Positions 1-7,445 of a stretch of 20,846 nt of DNA are shown in pieces (within the stretch, counting starts at the first letter, position 1; the number at the start of each line of letters is the position of its first letter). The stretch comes from a virus. Location of the stretch: positions 1 to 20,846 of IMG/VR virus record IMGVR_UViG_3300027659_000265. The stretch is one strand, 5' to 3'. The notes beneath the pieces are model-generated. The model was not told the DNA's origin, ran no database searches, and saw only the letters and a list, made by a program, of their open reading frames with translations. The position numbers and the translations under genes are program-made.

Positions 1-1
1 G

Positions 2-67
2 GCCCGCGCCGAGGCGCTCAACAAGCTGACCGATGAGGAAAAACGCCTACTAGGGGTCTCAAGGTAA
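2..67 (+). CDS. C-terminal end of an unidentified protein (partial, enters from the left edge)
   Basis: An open frame runs from the window edge to a TAA at 65-67 and gives 21 residues ending in EEKRLLGVSR. The charged, helix-like composition fits a genuine C-terminus, and the next gene follows 18 nt later on the same strand. Too little is present to name a family. Its position just before the packaging genes suggests another phage gene in the same direction. Confidence 0.45.
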   Translation, partial: ARAEALNKLTDEEKRLLGVSR

Positions 68-85
68 CACGTTATTAGACCAGCC

Positions 86-424
86 ATGACAAACTACCGA
101 AAACAACGTGCCGAGCGCAAGCGGCTGAGAATGAGCGCAATGGGAAAAGCCTCCCAACGCGTGCAATCCGCTCGCCGGCTGGAGCATATGGCCGAGCGGC
201 TGAGGGAAATGGCGGAGAATGACGTGCAGAACCTGCCGCGCAGCCAGGGCGATGCGCTCGGGTGCCTCCAATGGACGGATTTCAGATCCGGCAAGGTCAG
301 GCGCTGGACGGTGCGGATCGGCTGCCGGCGCGACCGGATCACCGTCGAGGCTCCAGGCGATGCACCAAGCAAATCACACGGCTGGACATGGTTCCTCACC
401 CAACTCCGCAAACACCTGTCATGA
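86..424 (+). CDS. Small basic hypothetical protein upstream of the terminase genes
   Basis: The product has 112 residues. The first 45 or so are strongly basic and probably helical (start MTNYRKQRAERKRLR), and the C-terminal half is rich in W, R and G (TDFRSGKVRRWTVRIG). I do not recognise the family. The basic N-terminus could bind nucleic acid, but that is only inference. The ATG at 86 has no Shine-Dalgarno sequence. The stop at 422-424 overlaps an ATG at 421 that is in frame with the small terminase, so translational coupling is possible. The reverse-strand frame over the same bases looks like a shadow. It is probably a phage accessory gene of the packaging region. Confidence 0.6.
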   Translation: MTNYRKQRAERKRLRMSAMGKASQRVQSARRLEHMAERLREMAENDVQNLPRSQGDALGCLQWTDFRSGKVRRWTVRIGCRRDRITVEAPGDAPSKSHGWTWFLTQLRKHLS

Positions 425-437
425 GGGAAGGTTTAGC

Positions 438-447
438 GGGGACCACC
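438..447 (+). promoter_or_regulatory. GGGGACCACT-type motif, copy 1 (GGGGACCACC)
   Basis: Nine of ten bases match the recurring module-boundary motif. It lies just after the 112-residue gene and 45 nt before the chosen ATG of the small terminase. Function unknown. It is the weakest copy. Confidence 0.4.
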
Positions 448-492
448 GGCGGGACTCGCCAAGCCCTCGCGCGCGCGGAAGATGGAAGGACG

Positions 493-1008
493 ATGAAACG
501 AACCGTGGCCAAGCAGGGACGAGCGAAGAAGAAAGCGCCGCCGAAACCGCGCGGCAGGCCGTCGAGGTTCTCTCCCGCCGTGGCCAGCAAGATCGCGGAC
601 GGGCTTTCCAACGGGACTCCGCTCACGGTGATCTGCTCGCCAGCGGGGATGCCGGGGATTCGCACGGTTTACGACTGGATGGAGAAAGACGCGGGGTTTT
701 CCGCAGACATCGCGCGCGCCCGAGATTGCGGGTTCGACGCCATCGCTACCCGACTGAGGGAGACGGCCCGCGAGGGAGGTGACAGCACCGGCGACGTGCA
801 GCGCGACAAGCTCATCATCGAGACTGATCTCAAGCTCCTCGCCAAGTGGGATCCGAAACGCTACGGCGAGCGGATCACCCAGGAGGTCAGCGGCCCGAGT
901 GGCGGCCCGATCTCGACCGTTCACGCCTTCGCTCTGGCACCCCAGCAGGAAGACGCGCTCGCCCGGCTGATCGAGGCCAAACGCGCAGCCATTACTCAAG
1001 GCGGCTGA
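493..1008 (+). CDS. Terminase small subunit (DNA-packaging recognition protein)
   Basis: The 171-residue product has a very basic N-terminus (KQGRAKKKAPPKPRGRPSRF), then a helix-turn-helix-like region around ICSPAGMPGIRTVYDWM, then the pattern ARDCGFDAIATRLRE and a tail with LAKWDPKRYGERI. This order matches the phage small-terminase family whose members read GRPSKYTP...PSRSTVYRWL...LAPKKYGDK. Such proteins bind the packaging site and recruit the large subunit. The large-subunit gene starts within the stop codon (TGATG). I chose ATG 493, preceded by a purine-rich GGAAGGA. ATG 421, overlapping the previous stop, would add 24 residues of untypical sequence and would put a GGGGACCAC motif inside the gene. 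Confidence 0.85.
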   Translation: MKRTVAKQGRAKKKAPPKPRGRPSRFSPAVASKIADGLSNGTPLTVICSPAGMPGIRTVYDWMEKDAGFSADIARARDCGFDAIATRLRETAREGGDSTGDVQRDKLIIETDLKLLAKWDPKRYGERITQEVSGPSGGPISTVHAFALAPQQEDALARLIEAKRAAITQGG

Positions 1009-2360
1009 TGACCACGGAGGAAAGCCCGACGATGTTCTGCGCCAAGGTGCTTGGCGTGATCCCCTACGAGTGGCAACTCGACGCCATGGAGTCCGTGGCG
1101 GTGGGCAAGCAGACCAGCGTGGTGGCCGCCAACGGCAGCGGTAAGACGGCGCGGCTCATTGCACCGCTCATCCTCTGGTTTCTCCACAAGCACCCGCGCG
1201 GGCAGTGTGTGTTCACGTCCGGATCGTGGATGCAGATCCAGAAACAACTCTGGCCGGCGATCCGCGTCTTTCAAACGCGATTCCCGACGTGGCAATTCAT
1301 GGCCGAGGAGCTGCGGACCCCGGAGGGCGGCTTCGCTTTTGGATTCTCGACCGACAACCCCGGCCGGGCGGAGGGACATCACCCGAAGGTATCCCAGGAG
1401 GAGGATCCGGTTTTTCTGATTATTGACGAGGCCAAGACCGTGCCGCAGTCGATCTTCGAGGCCTTCGACCGCTGCACGCGGAAATATGAGCTGTGGGTCT
1501 CTTCGCCGGGATCGCCGCGCGGGCCGTTCTTCGACTCGCATCACAAGGCCGCCGGTTTTTTTCACACCGTCAAAGCCACGTCCAAGGACTGCCTGCACAT
1601 CCCCGCGGAGCGCTACGAGCTCGACCTCCGGCGCTATGGGATGGATCACCCGCTGTTCCGCTCCAAGCACCTTGCGGAGTTCACCGAGGACTCGGGCGCG
1701 TTCATCCTGACCAGCGAGCGATTGAAGCGATCGTTGGAATCGCAGCCCGCCGCGGTGACTACGGGCGAGGTGGTCGCGTTCTGCGACTTTGCGGCAGGCG
1801 GTGACGAGAACGTGCTCGCGGTGAGGAAGGGGAACCACGCTTACATTGCCGACGCCTGGCATGAGAAGGACACGATGCAGGGCGTCCGCCAGTTCATCCA
1901 GCTTTTCGGGCGCGAGGAATTGTCAGCCGGCCAGATCTGGGGGGATGCGGATGGCCTCGGCACGGTGATGATCGACGCGCTGGCGGAGGCGGGCTGGAGG
2001 ATCAACCGTTTCCACGGCGGGCAGGCAGCCAACGAGAAGGACGAATACGCGAACCTGATCGCCGAGGTGTGGCACGTCGGGGCGAGGGAGATCGAGCGCG
2101 GCCGCGTGCACCTCGGGCAGCTCGACGCGAAGGCATTTGACCAACTGACCACCCGCAAGAGCGAGTGGACCGACACCGGCAAGCTGCGGGTGGAGTCCAA
2201 GGACAAGATGCGGGCAAACGGCGTGAAATCGCCGGACCGCGCCGACGCGCTGCTCGGGGCCATCGCCTGCGGCGCGCGGATGACCGGGGCGGTGAGCTCG
2301 CGGGACGTGCTCGCGGGGGGCGGTAACGCGTTTCACGGCGGATTTGTCTCCGGCTGGTGA
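1008..2360 (+). CDS. Terminase large subunit (packaging ATPase and nuclease)
   Basis: The 450-residue motor protein pumps DNA into the prohead and cuts the genome. An N-terminal ATPase has a P-loop-like ANGSGKT at residues 41-47, a Walker B VFLIIDEA at 135-142 (D140, E141) and a coupling motif SSPGSP at 165-170. The C-terminal RNase H-like nuclease shows spaced acidic residues: D260 in VAFCDFAAGG, D313 and D315 in WGDADGLG, and D410/D413 in SPDRADAL. Length and motif order are normal for a complete large terminase. The start ATG 1008 overlaps the small-subunit stop (TGATG); an upstream extension of the frame would run through the small-subunit gene and is rejected. A GGGGACCACT motif follows 2 nt after the stop. 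Confidence 0.93.
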   Translation: MTTEESPTMFCAKVLGVIPYEWQLDAMESVAVGKQTSVVAANGSGKTARLIAPLILWFLHKHPRGQCVFTSGSWMQIQKQLWPAIRVFQTRFPTWQFMAEELRTPEGGFAFGFSTDNPGRAEGHHPKVSQEEDPVFLIIDEAKTVPQSIFEAFDRCTRKYELWVSSPGSPRGPFFDSHHKAAGFFHTVKATSKDCLHIPAERYELDLRRYGMDHPLFRSKHLAEFTEDSGAFILTSERLKRSLESQPAAVTTGEVVAFCDFAAGGDENVLAVRKGNHAYIADAWHEKDTMQGVRQFIQLFGREELSAGQIWGDADGLGTVMIDALAEAGWRINRFHGGQAANEKDEYANLIAEVWHVGAREIERGRVHLGQLDAKAFDQLTTRKSEWTDTGKLRVESKDKMRANGVKSPDRADALLGAIACGARMTGAVSSRDVLAGGGNAFHGGFVSGW

Positions 2361-2362
2361 GG

Positions 2363-2372
2363 GGGGACCACT
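2363..2372 (+). promoter_or_regulatory. GGGGACCACT motif, copy 2 (packaging/lysis boundary)
   Basis: A perfect GGGGACCACT sits 2 nt after the large terminase stop and exactly 43 nt before ATG 2416 of the holin-like gene. It is preceded by two more Gs, as in copy 3. No conserved -10 element is visible downstream. Confidence 0.6.
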
Positions 2373-2415
2373 ATCGGGGCTGTGATTCCGGCGGGGTCGC
2401 CCGAAGGTCGCGGGC

Positions 2416-2664
2416 ATGTCACCGCAGTTCAAAAAGCAATTCCTCCAGATCGTCACCGGGTTGGGCGGTTTACTCGCCGGCATTGGCACGTTGCCGCTGG
2501 ATTCCGCCGTGCTGCCATTCCCTGCGGAGTGGCGGCCCTACGTCATCTCCGTGGGGTTCTTCGCGCTGACGGCGCGGCAGTGGCTCCAGTTCGCCGCCGA
2601 CCTGATCGACAACGGATCGGTGGATGGCTCCTACGAATTCACCCCGAAAGATCCCGAACCATGA
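2416..2664 (+). CDS. Holin-like small membrane protein
   Basis: The 82-residue protein has a charged N-terminus (SPQFKKQ), a hydrophobic segment near residues 8-26 and a second near 43-63, then a polar acidic tail (TPKDPEP). Two helices in under 100 residues at the head of a lysis cassette fit a two-helix holin, which would permeabilise the inner membrane and release the endolysin. The family was not recognised by sequence, so the function rests on topology and position. Its stop overlaps the start of the lipoprotein gene (ATGA at 2661-2664). The longer frame entering from 2357-2382 is a shadow. Confidence 0.6.
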   Translation: MSPQFKKQFLQIVTGLGGLLAGIGTLPLDSAVLPFPAEWRPYVISVGFFALTARQWLQFAADLIDNGSVDGSYEFTPKDPEP

Positions 2665-2798
2665 AAGCCGTCATCCTGCTCGCCCTCGCGGCTATCCTCA
2701 GTTCCTGCACCCTGTCCATGAATGCGGACGGATCCAAGGCCGTGACGCTTGACGCGGCCACCGCGGCCACCGTGATCCGGATCATTTCGGAAAAGTAA
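2661..2798 (+). CDS. Small lipoprotein in the lysis cassette
   Basis: The 45-residue product has a short signal (MKAVILLALAA) ending in a lipobox ILSSC with Cys16 as the lipidation site. The predicted mature peptide is about 30 residues (TLSMNADGSKAVTLDAATAA). Within a lysis cassette such a lipoprotein could be an outer-membrane spanin subunit, but it lacks the proline-rich body typical of Rz1, so this is only a possibility. Its start overlaps the holin-like stop by four bases, which argues for a real, translationally coupled gene. The alternative is a membrane-anchored regulator of lysis. Confidence 0.65.
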   Translation: MKAVILLALAAILSSCTLSMNADGSKAVTLDAATAATVIRIISEK

Positions 2799-2802
2799 AC
2801 CC

Positions 2803-2913
2803 ATGCACCCTCTCGGACCCGAAGACGATGAAACACCGACCGGCACGCTGCCGGCCTTTCTCGTCTGCGGGGTGTTCTGGGGGCTGGTGGTTCTCTACGT
2901 CATCTTTCTATGA
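2803..2913 (+). CDS. 36-residue single-helix membrane microprotein
   Basis: A short frame from ATG 2803 to TGA 2911-2913 gives an acidic N-terminus (MHPLGPEDDETPTGT) followed by one strongly hydrophobic segment (LPAFLVCGVFWGLVVLYVIF). It starts 4 nt after the lipoprotein stop, and its own stop overlaps the ATG of the endolysin candidate (ATGA at 2910-2913), so it fills the gap exactly. Perfect coupling on the downstream side and an uninterrupted membrane helix support a real gene. A role as antiholin or second holin is plausible but not shown. Confidence 0.6.
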   Translation: MHPLGPEDDETPTGTLPAFLVCGVFWGLVVLYVIFL

Positions 2914-3473
2914 AGATCCTTCCCGCCAGTCGCCCGAAAGCGGGATTCTGCCAGATCGTGGACCTCGCCGAGGCCGTGATGGGCAACGCGCTGCCCGAGG
3001 TGTTTGTCGTCGGGGTGCGCGGCTACTACCTTCACACGATGGGCGCGGCCGGCGCGAATGACCGCAATCTTTACGACGACGCGATCTTCGTGGTCTCGGG
3101 GGATTGTTTCGGGGGCTTCAATGCCAACACCGACCCGAGTGCGTTCAAGTATGGCATCGCCACGTTGATTGCCGGCGTGCATTGGTATCGGCCCGGCAAC
3201 CACGGGATTTCCCGGCCGGGCGGCGGCTACCCGGCCTTCCGGCCCGCCACCCCGGACGAGGCGCTGCCGGTCATGCGCGACGGCAAGGCGGGGAAGAGCG
3301 ACGGCATCGCCATCAACATCCACCGGGGCGGCTACACCACGACAAGCTCGGCCGGTTGTCAGACGATCCACCCGGAGCAGTGGGACGAGTTCCACGCCAT
3401 GCTCACCAAGGCGCTTGCCACGGCGCGAGCCAAGAAATTTCCCTACATCCTCATCACCGGACCCATCATCTAA
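2910..3473 (+). CDS. Candidate endolysin with L,D-transpeptidase-like H...SxGC motif
   Basis: The 187-residue protein contains GVRGYY at 35-40, NDRNLYDDAIFVV at 50-62, and near the end INIHRGG (H138) followed by TTTSSAGCQTI (C150). A histidine followed by SxGC resembles the active site of L,D-transpeptidase (YkuD)-fold enzymes that act on peptidoglycan cross-links. Its place between small membrane proteins and ahead of the portal gene fits the lysis enzyme of this phage. No signal peptide is evident, consistent with release through a holin. The catalytic assignment is by motif analogy only; a cell-wall-modifying or purely structural role cannot be excluded. ATG 2910 overlaps the preceding stop. 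Confidence 0.65.
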   Translation: MKILPASRPKAGFCQIVDLAEAVMGNALPEVFVVGVRGYYLHTMGAAGANDRNLYDDAIFVVSGDCFGGFNANTDPSAFKYGIATLIAGVHWYRPGNHGISRPGGGYPAFRPATPDEALPVMRDGKAGKSDGIAINIHRGGYTTTSSAGCQTIHPEQWDEFHAMLTKALATARAKKFPYILITGPII

Positions 3474-3483
3474 ACCTCCTCCC

Positions 3484-3708
3484 ATGATCGAACTGCCTCT
3501 GGCCTGGATTCTCACCGTCATCGGCACCCTTGCCGGAACCATCGCCACCCTCGCCGCCGTGATGTGGGGATTCATGAAATCGCGGTTGTCCGCCCAGGAC
3601 AAGATCATCGAAATCCAAGGGGTGACCATCGGCAAGCTGCAGGAAGACGTGGCGCGGATGGCCAAGGGCTGCGGCGCGGATTCCTGCCATTGGAAGCACG
3701 GCCGCTGA
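3484..3708 (+). CDS. Membrane protein with one helix and a short coiled-coil tail
   Basis: The 74-residue product has one long hydrophobic helix (about residues 5-31, containing LAGTIATLAAVMWGF), a basic junction (KSR) and an amphipathic stretch with coiled-coil character (about 36-58), ending in CGADSCHWKHGR with two cysteines. This layout recalls small XhlA-type or inner-membrane spanin-type lysis proteins, though it looks short to span the periplasm alone. The start ATG 3484 follows a C/T-rich leader 10 nt after the endolysin stop. It is the last gene of the lysis cassette and a GGGGACCACT motif follows its stop. Confidence 0.6.
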   Translation: MIELPLAWILTVIGTLAGTIATLAAVMWGFMKSRLSAQDKIIEIQGVTIGKLQEDVARMAKGCGADSCHWKHGR

Positions 3709-3712
3709 CGGG

Positions 3713-3722
3713 GGGGACCACT
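3713..3722 (+). promoter_or_regulatory. GGGGACCACT motif, copy 3 (lysis/head boundary)
   Basis: A perfect copy, preceded by further Gs, 4 nt after the TGA of the membrane protein and exactly 43 nt before ATG 3766 of the portal gene. It helps choose ATG 3766 over GTG 3739 as the portal start. Confidence 0.6.
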
Positions 3723-3765
3723 AAGGCATGGCGACAGAGTGCCAGTGACGCGACATCATCTTCGC

Positions 3766-5421
3766 ATGGTCACCCAATGCCGCTCTCTCCGCGAATCAGG
3801 CGGACTCCCGCCGCGCCGTTCCGAGCTCATCGAAGCCGCCGCCGACTTCCCCACCCGCTCTGGCAACGATTGGGGCAGCTCCATCAATGTCCCGCTCGCC
3901 CGCGACCGGATGCTTGACTATTTCGAGCGCGAACAGCTACCCGGCGACGTTCGCAGCACCCTTTCCGCCGCCCTCAACGGGGATCTGCACTACCAGCATC
4001 TGCTGTTTACGGCCATGCTCGACACCTGGCCGAAGCTGCAAAAGGCCATTGAGGAAATCGGCCGCAAGGTTTCCGTCGCGCCTTGGAAGATCCACCCCTA
4101 CGCCGCGCGGGGCGAGCAACCGGACGCGAAGGCGGAGAAGGTCGCCAAGGAATTGGAGGCGCGGGTCTGGAGCATGAAGCCCGACGCGGTTCGCATGGAG
4201 AACGGGCTTGAAGACACGATCAGGGCGCTGGTGCGCGGTTACTACTACGGGCACGCGGTCTGCGAGATCCGTTGGGAAAACCATGACGGCTGGCGGCCGC
4301 GCTCCACCAAGACGGTGCCTGCCCGCTTTTACGGCTACCCCTACAGCACGCCCGCCACCGCGGACCCCGAGGACCGGTTGATGTTCGACCCCAGCGGCAT
4401 GCGCGGCAGCCGCGCCTTCGAGGACTTCCCGGCGAATCGTTTCCTGATCGGCATTCACGCCGGCCACGCCGGCCACCCGGCCACCGCGGCCCCGCTGCGC
4501 GCGCTGGCGGGCTACTGGCTGGCGGCGGTTTACGGTCTCAAGTGGTTCATGTCCTTCACCCAGCTTTACGGCATCCCGTGGCGGCACGCCGAGGTCGCCG
4601 ACGCGAAGGACGAGGGTTCGGTGCGCGCCGCGCTGGCGAGCATCGGCTCGAATGGCTACATCGTCACCCGCAGCGGCACCAAGATCAACGTGCTCGACTC
4701 CGCCAAGGCGGGCGATTCGCTGCCGCAAAAGGCGCTCATCGACCTCGCGGACCAGCAGTGCGACCAGTTCATCCTCGGGCAGACGTTGACGAGCGGCACC
4801 GGCAGCACCGGCAGCCGGGCCCTTGGAGAGGTCCACCAGGGCACGCTCGACGGCGTGATCGAAGGGATTTCGGACTACGTCGGCGGCATCCTCACCCACC
4901 AGCTCATCCCGGCCATCGTCGCCGCCAACTACGGCAACAGCCTCGGCCACGACCTGCCGGAAATGTGGGCGCGGCGCGAGGATGTGCGCGATGAGAAAGC
5001 CCTCGCCGAGCGCGACGAGAAGATCGGGATCACCACCGGCCGGGTGCCGGTTTCCAAAGCATGGTTCTACGAGCGGCACGGGATCCCGGCACCCGCTGCT
5101 AGCGACGAATTACTTTCCCCTCCCTCGCCGGATGGCGTGCAGGGAGAACCTGCAACGGGCGATGTTTTGCCTCATGAAACAAAGGGAGGTGAGGGGAAAC
5201 CTGTGGAGAAAGTCACCGCGGCCATGATCGAGGCTGGCGGATTCCGCACGCTCAGCCGCGGCGATTACGACGTTGCAGCCGCCTCTGCCGCCATCGACAA
5301 CGACCCCGAGGAGGTCGCCGCGCTCGTCGCCAAGATGCAAGCCGCCGCCAAAGCAGGGTTGACCGACGACGACGCGCTCGCGTCCATGCTCGCCGCCGCT
5401 TGGCTTTCCGGACTAGAGTGA
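3766..5421 (+). CDS. Portal protein, DUF935 / Mu gp29-like
   Basis: The 551-residue product forms the dodecameric DNA channel at one vertex of the head and docks the terminase. It shows the DUF935 pattern: TRSGNDWGSSINVPLARDRM near the N-terminus, ALVRGYYYGHAVCEIRW in the middle and ILGQTLTSGTGSTGSRALGEVH starting near residue 336, which closely matches Mu-type portals. Residues about 440-490 are low complexity (SPPSPDGVQGEP) and precede a helical alanine-rich tail. A GTG at 3739 would add nine residues; ATG 3766 is preferred for its spacing to the upstream motif. The gpF-like gene follows after 7 nt. Confidence 0.92.
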   Translation: MVTQCRSLRESGGLPPRRSELIEAAADFPTRSGNDWGSSINVPLARDRMLDYFEREQLPGDVRSTLSAALNGDLHYQHLLFTAMLDTWPKLQKAIEEIGRKVSVAPWKIHPYAARGEQPDAKAEKVAKELEARVWSMKPDAVRMENGLEDTIRALVRGYYYGHAVCEIRWENHDGWRPRSTKTVPARFYGYPYSTPATADPEDRLMFDPSGMRGSRAFEDFPANRFLIGIHAGHAGHPATAAPLRALAGYWLAAVYGLKWFMSFTQLYGIPWRHAEVADAKDEGSVRAALASIGSNGYIVTRSGTKINVLDSAKAGDSLPQKALIDLADQQCDQFILGQTLTSGTGSTGSRALGEVHQGTLDGVIEGISDYVGGILTHQLIPAIVAANYGNSLGHDLPEMWARREDVRDEKALAERDEKIGITTGRVPVSKAWFYERHGIPAPAASDELLSPPSPDGVQGEPATGDVLPHETKGGEGKPVEKVTAAMIEAGGFRTLSRGDYDVAAASAAIDNDPEEVAALVAKMQAAAKAGLTDDDALASMLAAAWLSGLE

Positions 5422-5428
5422 TTCAGTT

Positions 5429-6754
5429 ATGGCAACCGACGGCGATTTTAACCAGGCGTTTCAATCCTTCTCCCGGCGTGAGAACCTCCCTGCCGCGCTC
5501 ACGTCGGAGGAATGGAGCAGCGTCCCTTCCGAGATCCGCGAGCGGGCGTTCTTCATGTCCCGCGTGACGGATGCGGAGATCCTCCAGCAATTCCGCGACG
5601 AGACGGACGCGGTAGTCAGGAATGAGCGATCCGTGAACGACGCGGAAAAGCGGTTGTTCATGTGGCTGGAAGAGCGCGGCTACCAACCGCCGGAAGGCAA
5701 GGCGGGCGGGCTGGAAGACCTCTCCAGCCTCGCTCGCATCAACGTCGTTTTGCAGACTAACCGCGACATGGCGCGGGGGCATGCCGATTGGGTCCGCAGT
5801 CAGACCGCCATCCGGGGATTTCCGGCTCAGGAGTTGGTCCGGATCAAGCAGGCCAAGGAGCCGCGGAACTGGCCGGCGCTCTGGGCGGAGGCCAAGGCCG
5901 AACTCGCCGACATCCCTGGCGTGCATCCCACCCGCATGATCGCGCTTCTGAATCATCCGATTTGGCGGAAAATCTCCCGCTTCGACCAGCCGTGGCCGCC
6001 GTTTGACTTTGGCAGCGGCATGGGAGTCACCGGCATTTCCCGCACCGAGGCTCTGGAGCTTGGCATGAAGCTCGACCCGAACACCGACCCGATGCAAAAG
6101 CCGATCCATCGGACGATGAATGACGGGCTGGAAGTCGCCCCGCAGGTCTCCGATCCGGTCTTGAAGCTGGCACTCGCCGACAAGCTCGGCCGCTTCGGCG
6201 AGATGCAAGACGGCAAGCTCGTCTTCACCGACCCGGATGGCTCCAAGCCCGCCACCGCGGCCAAGCTCGCCGAGATTTGGGCCAAGCCCGCACCCGCCGG
6301 CTATGACCGACTGACCCAAAAGGACGCGCTCGACGCATGGGCTGGCGGACAAACCCCGGACGCGCAAGACGCCCGGATCATTCTCCGCAAACTCTTCGAC
6401 CGCATCGAGACCGCCGAGTCACCCGCGGATCTGTGGCGGGGCTTCAAGCTCTCCGCCGCTGAGGCGGTGGTGCTCATCCGTTCGCTCACCGCAAAACGCC
6501 TCACCATCCCCGCCAACGTCGCCGGATGGGAATGGGGGACGGCGTCGGCACAAGCCCGCGCCATGGCTGGCGAGCTGGGCAACGGTTGGAACGTCACCCT
6601 GCACGTCAAAGGCGCAAGCAAGGCGATCGACATCCAAGCACTCCGCCCTGGCAAGCCGGGATTCGTGTATGTCGGCGGCACCGAGTTCAAGGTCGAGGCA
6701 TTCACCCAGGATCCGGCCACCCGGACGATCCGGATCACGCTCTCCGAATCATGA
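5429..6754 (+). CDS. Mu gpF-like minor head protein with a C-terminal ADP-ribosyltransferase-like domain
   Basis: The 441-residue protein follows the portal, the usual place of the Mu gpF head-morphogenesis protein, which sits near the portal and helps assembly. The N-terminal half carries RINVVLQTNRDMARGHADW (103-121), typical of gpF. From about residue 335 the chain looks like an ADP-ribosyltransferase fold: LWRGF (R337), a WGTAS segment (369-373) where STS would lie, KGASKAIDIQAL (394-405) and GTEFKVEAF (417-425). The expected E-x-E is replaced by PGFVYV (410-415), so catalysis is doubtful. The fold assignment is by pattern only. The stop overlaps the next start (ATGA at 6751). Confidence 0.78.
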   Translation: MATDGDFNQAFQSFSRRENLPAALTSEEWSSVPSEIRERAFFMSRVTDAEILQQFRDETDAVVRNERSVNDAEKRLFMWLEERGYQPPEGKAGGLEDLSSLARINVVLQTNRDMARGHADWVRSQTAIRGFPAQELVRIKQAKEPRNWPALWAEAKAELADIPGVHPTRMIALLNHPIWRKISRFDQPWPPFDFGSGMGVTGISRTEALELGMKLDPNTDPMQKPIHRTMNDGLEVAPQVSDPVLKLALADKLGRFGEMQDGKLVFTDPDGSKPATAAKLAEIWAKPAPAGYDRLTQKDALDAWAGGQTPDAQDARIILRKLFDRIETAESPADLWRGFKLSAAEAVVLIRSLTAKRLTIPANVAGWEWGTASAQARAMAGELGNGWNVTLHVKGASKAIDIQALRPGKPGFVYVGGTEFKVEAFTQDPATRTIRITLSES

Positions 6755-7401
6755 GTCTCTCCATCACCATCGACGTGAACGATGCCACCGCGCAAGCCGC
6801 GGTTTCCGCCGTGGCCGAGGCACTCAAGGACCGGCAGGGGATGCACGGGAAGATTTCCAAGTCCGTGCTCGGCATCGTCCGCAAGCACTTGGATGACAAG
6901 TATGTCCCGCGCAACAGCCGCGGCGATTTCTGGGCCGACGTGCGGAACTCCGCGCAATCCAGCGCCACCGCCGACGAGGCCACCGTTTCACTCACTGAGC
7001 TGGGAATCGCGCTGCGCTACCACGGCGGCGAGGTGACGCCCGGCAAAAGCATTTCCAGCTTCACCGGCAAGCTCACCAGGGCGCTCGCCGTGCCCTCCGC
7101 CGAGGTGCCCATCCGGGACGGCCGCCAGATCCGGCCGGGCCGCGCGGGCGTGCTCGCGTTCATCGAGTCCAAGACCGCCGGCGAGACGGTCGGCTATCTG
7201 GTGGAAGGCGTGCTCAAGACCGCCGTGCGAGGCAAGAACAAGGGCCAGCCGTATGCCGTCGCCAAGCCTGGCGGGGCCTTGCTCTACACGCTCCGCACCA
7301 TCACCCGCCACCGCGGCGACAAGGGCATTTTCCCGACTGAATCCGCGATCTCAGACGCGGGGTCCGCGGCGATCTTGGACTTCGTGAAATCCTTCGAGTA
7401 A
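6751..7401 (+). CDS. Virion morphogenesis protein, Mu gpG-like (tail completion)
   Basis: The 216-residue product resembles the gpG/phage-tail-S type: a small-domain start (MSLSITIDVNDATAQAAV), a central segment with VRKHLDDKYVPRN, then SLTELGIALRYHGGEVTPGK, where family members have a stretch reading YA..HQFG. Such proteins act at the head-tail junction or in tail completion. The gene overlaps gpF by four bases, matching the Mu portal-F-G order. The C-terminal half (LLYTLRTITRHRGDKGIFPTE) is less typical. The name rests mainly on order and pattern. A GGGGACCACT motif follows 2 nt after the TAA. Confidence 0.6.
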   Translation: MSLSITIDVNDATAQAAVSAVAEALKDRQGMHGKISKSVLGIVRKHLDDKYVPRNSRGDFWADVRNSAQSSATADEATVSLTELGIALRYHGGEVTPGKSISSFTGKLTRALAVPSAEVPIRDGRQIRPGRAGVLAFIESKTAGETVGYLVEGVLKTAVRGKNKGQPYAVAKPGGALLYTLRTITRHRGDKGIFPTESAISDAGSAAILDFVKSFE

Positions 7402-7403
7402 AC

Positions 7404-7413
7404 GGGGACCACT
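7404..7413 (+). promoter_or_regulatory. GGGGACCACT motif, copy 4 (connector/capsid-module boundary)
   Basis: A perfect copy 2 nt after the gpG-like stop. It lies 32 nt before ATG 7446 or 44 nt before GTG 7458 of the protease gene; the second distance matches the other copies better. Confidence 0.55.
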
Positions 7414-7445
7414 CCAAACCCTAGGATTTTCTGGGGCGATGCGGC

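Noticed and set aside
2363-2372. Likeness of GGGGACCACT to the start of a common cloning-primer tail
   Set aside because: The match stops after the 10-mer and the copies occur in different natural contexts between phage genes, so cloning contamination is not supported.
3937-5079. 380-codon frame on the - strand over the portal gene
   Set aside because: It is antisense to a clearly recognised portal protein, has shadow-type composition rich in R, G, V and A, and long opposite frames are common in GC-rich coding DNA.
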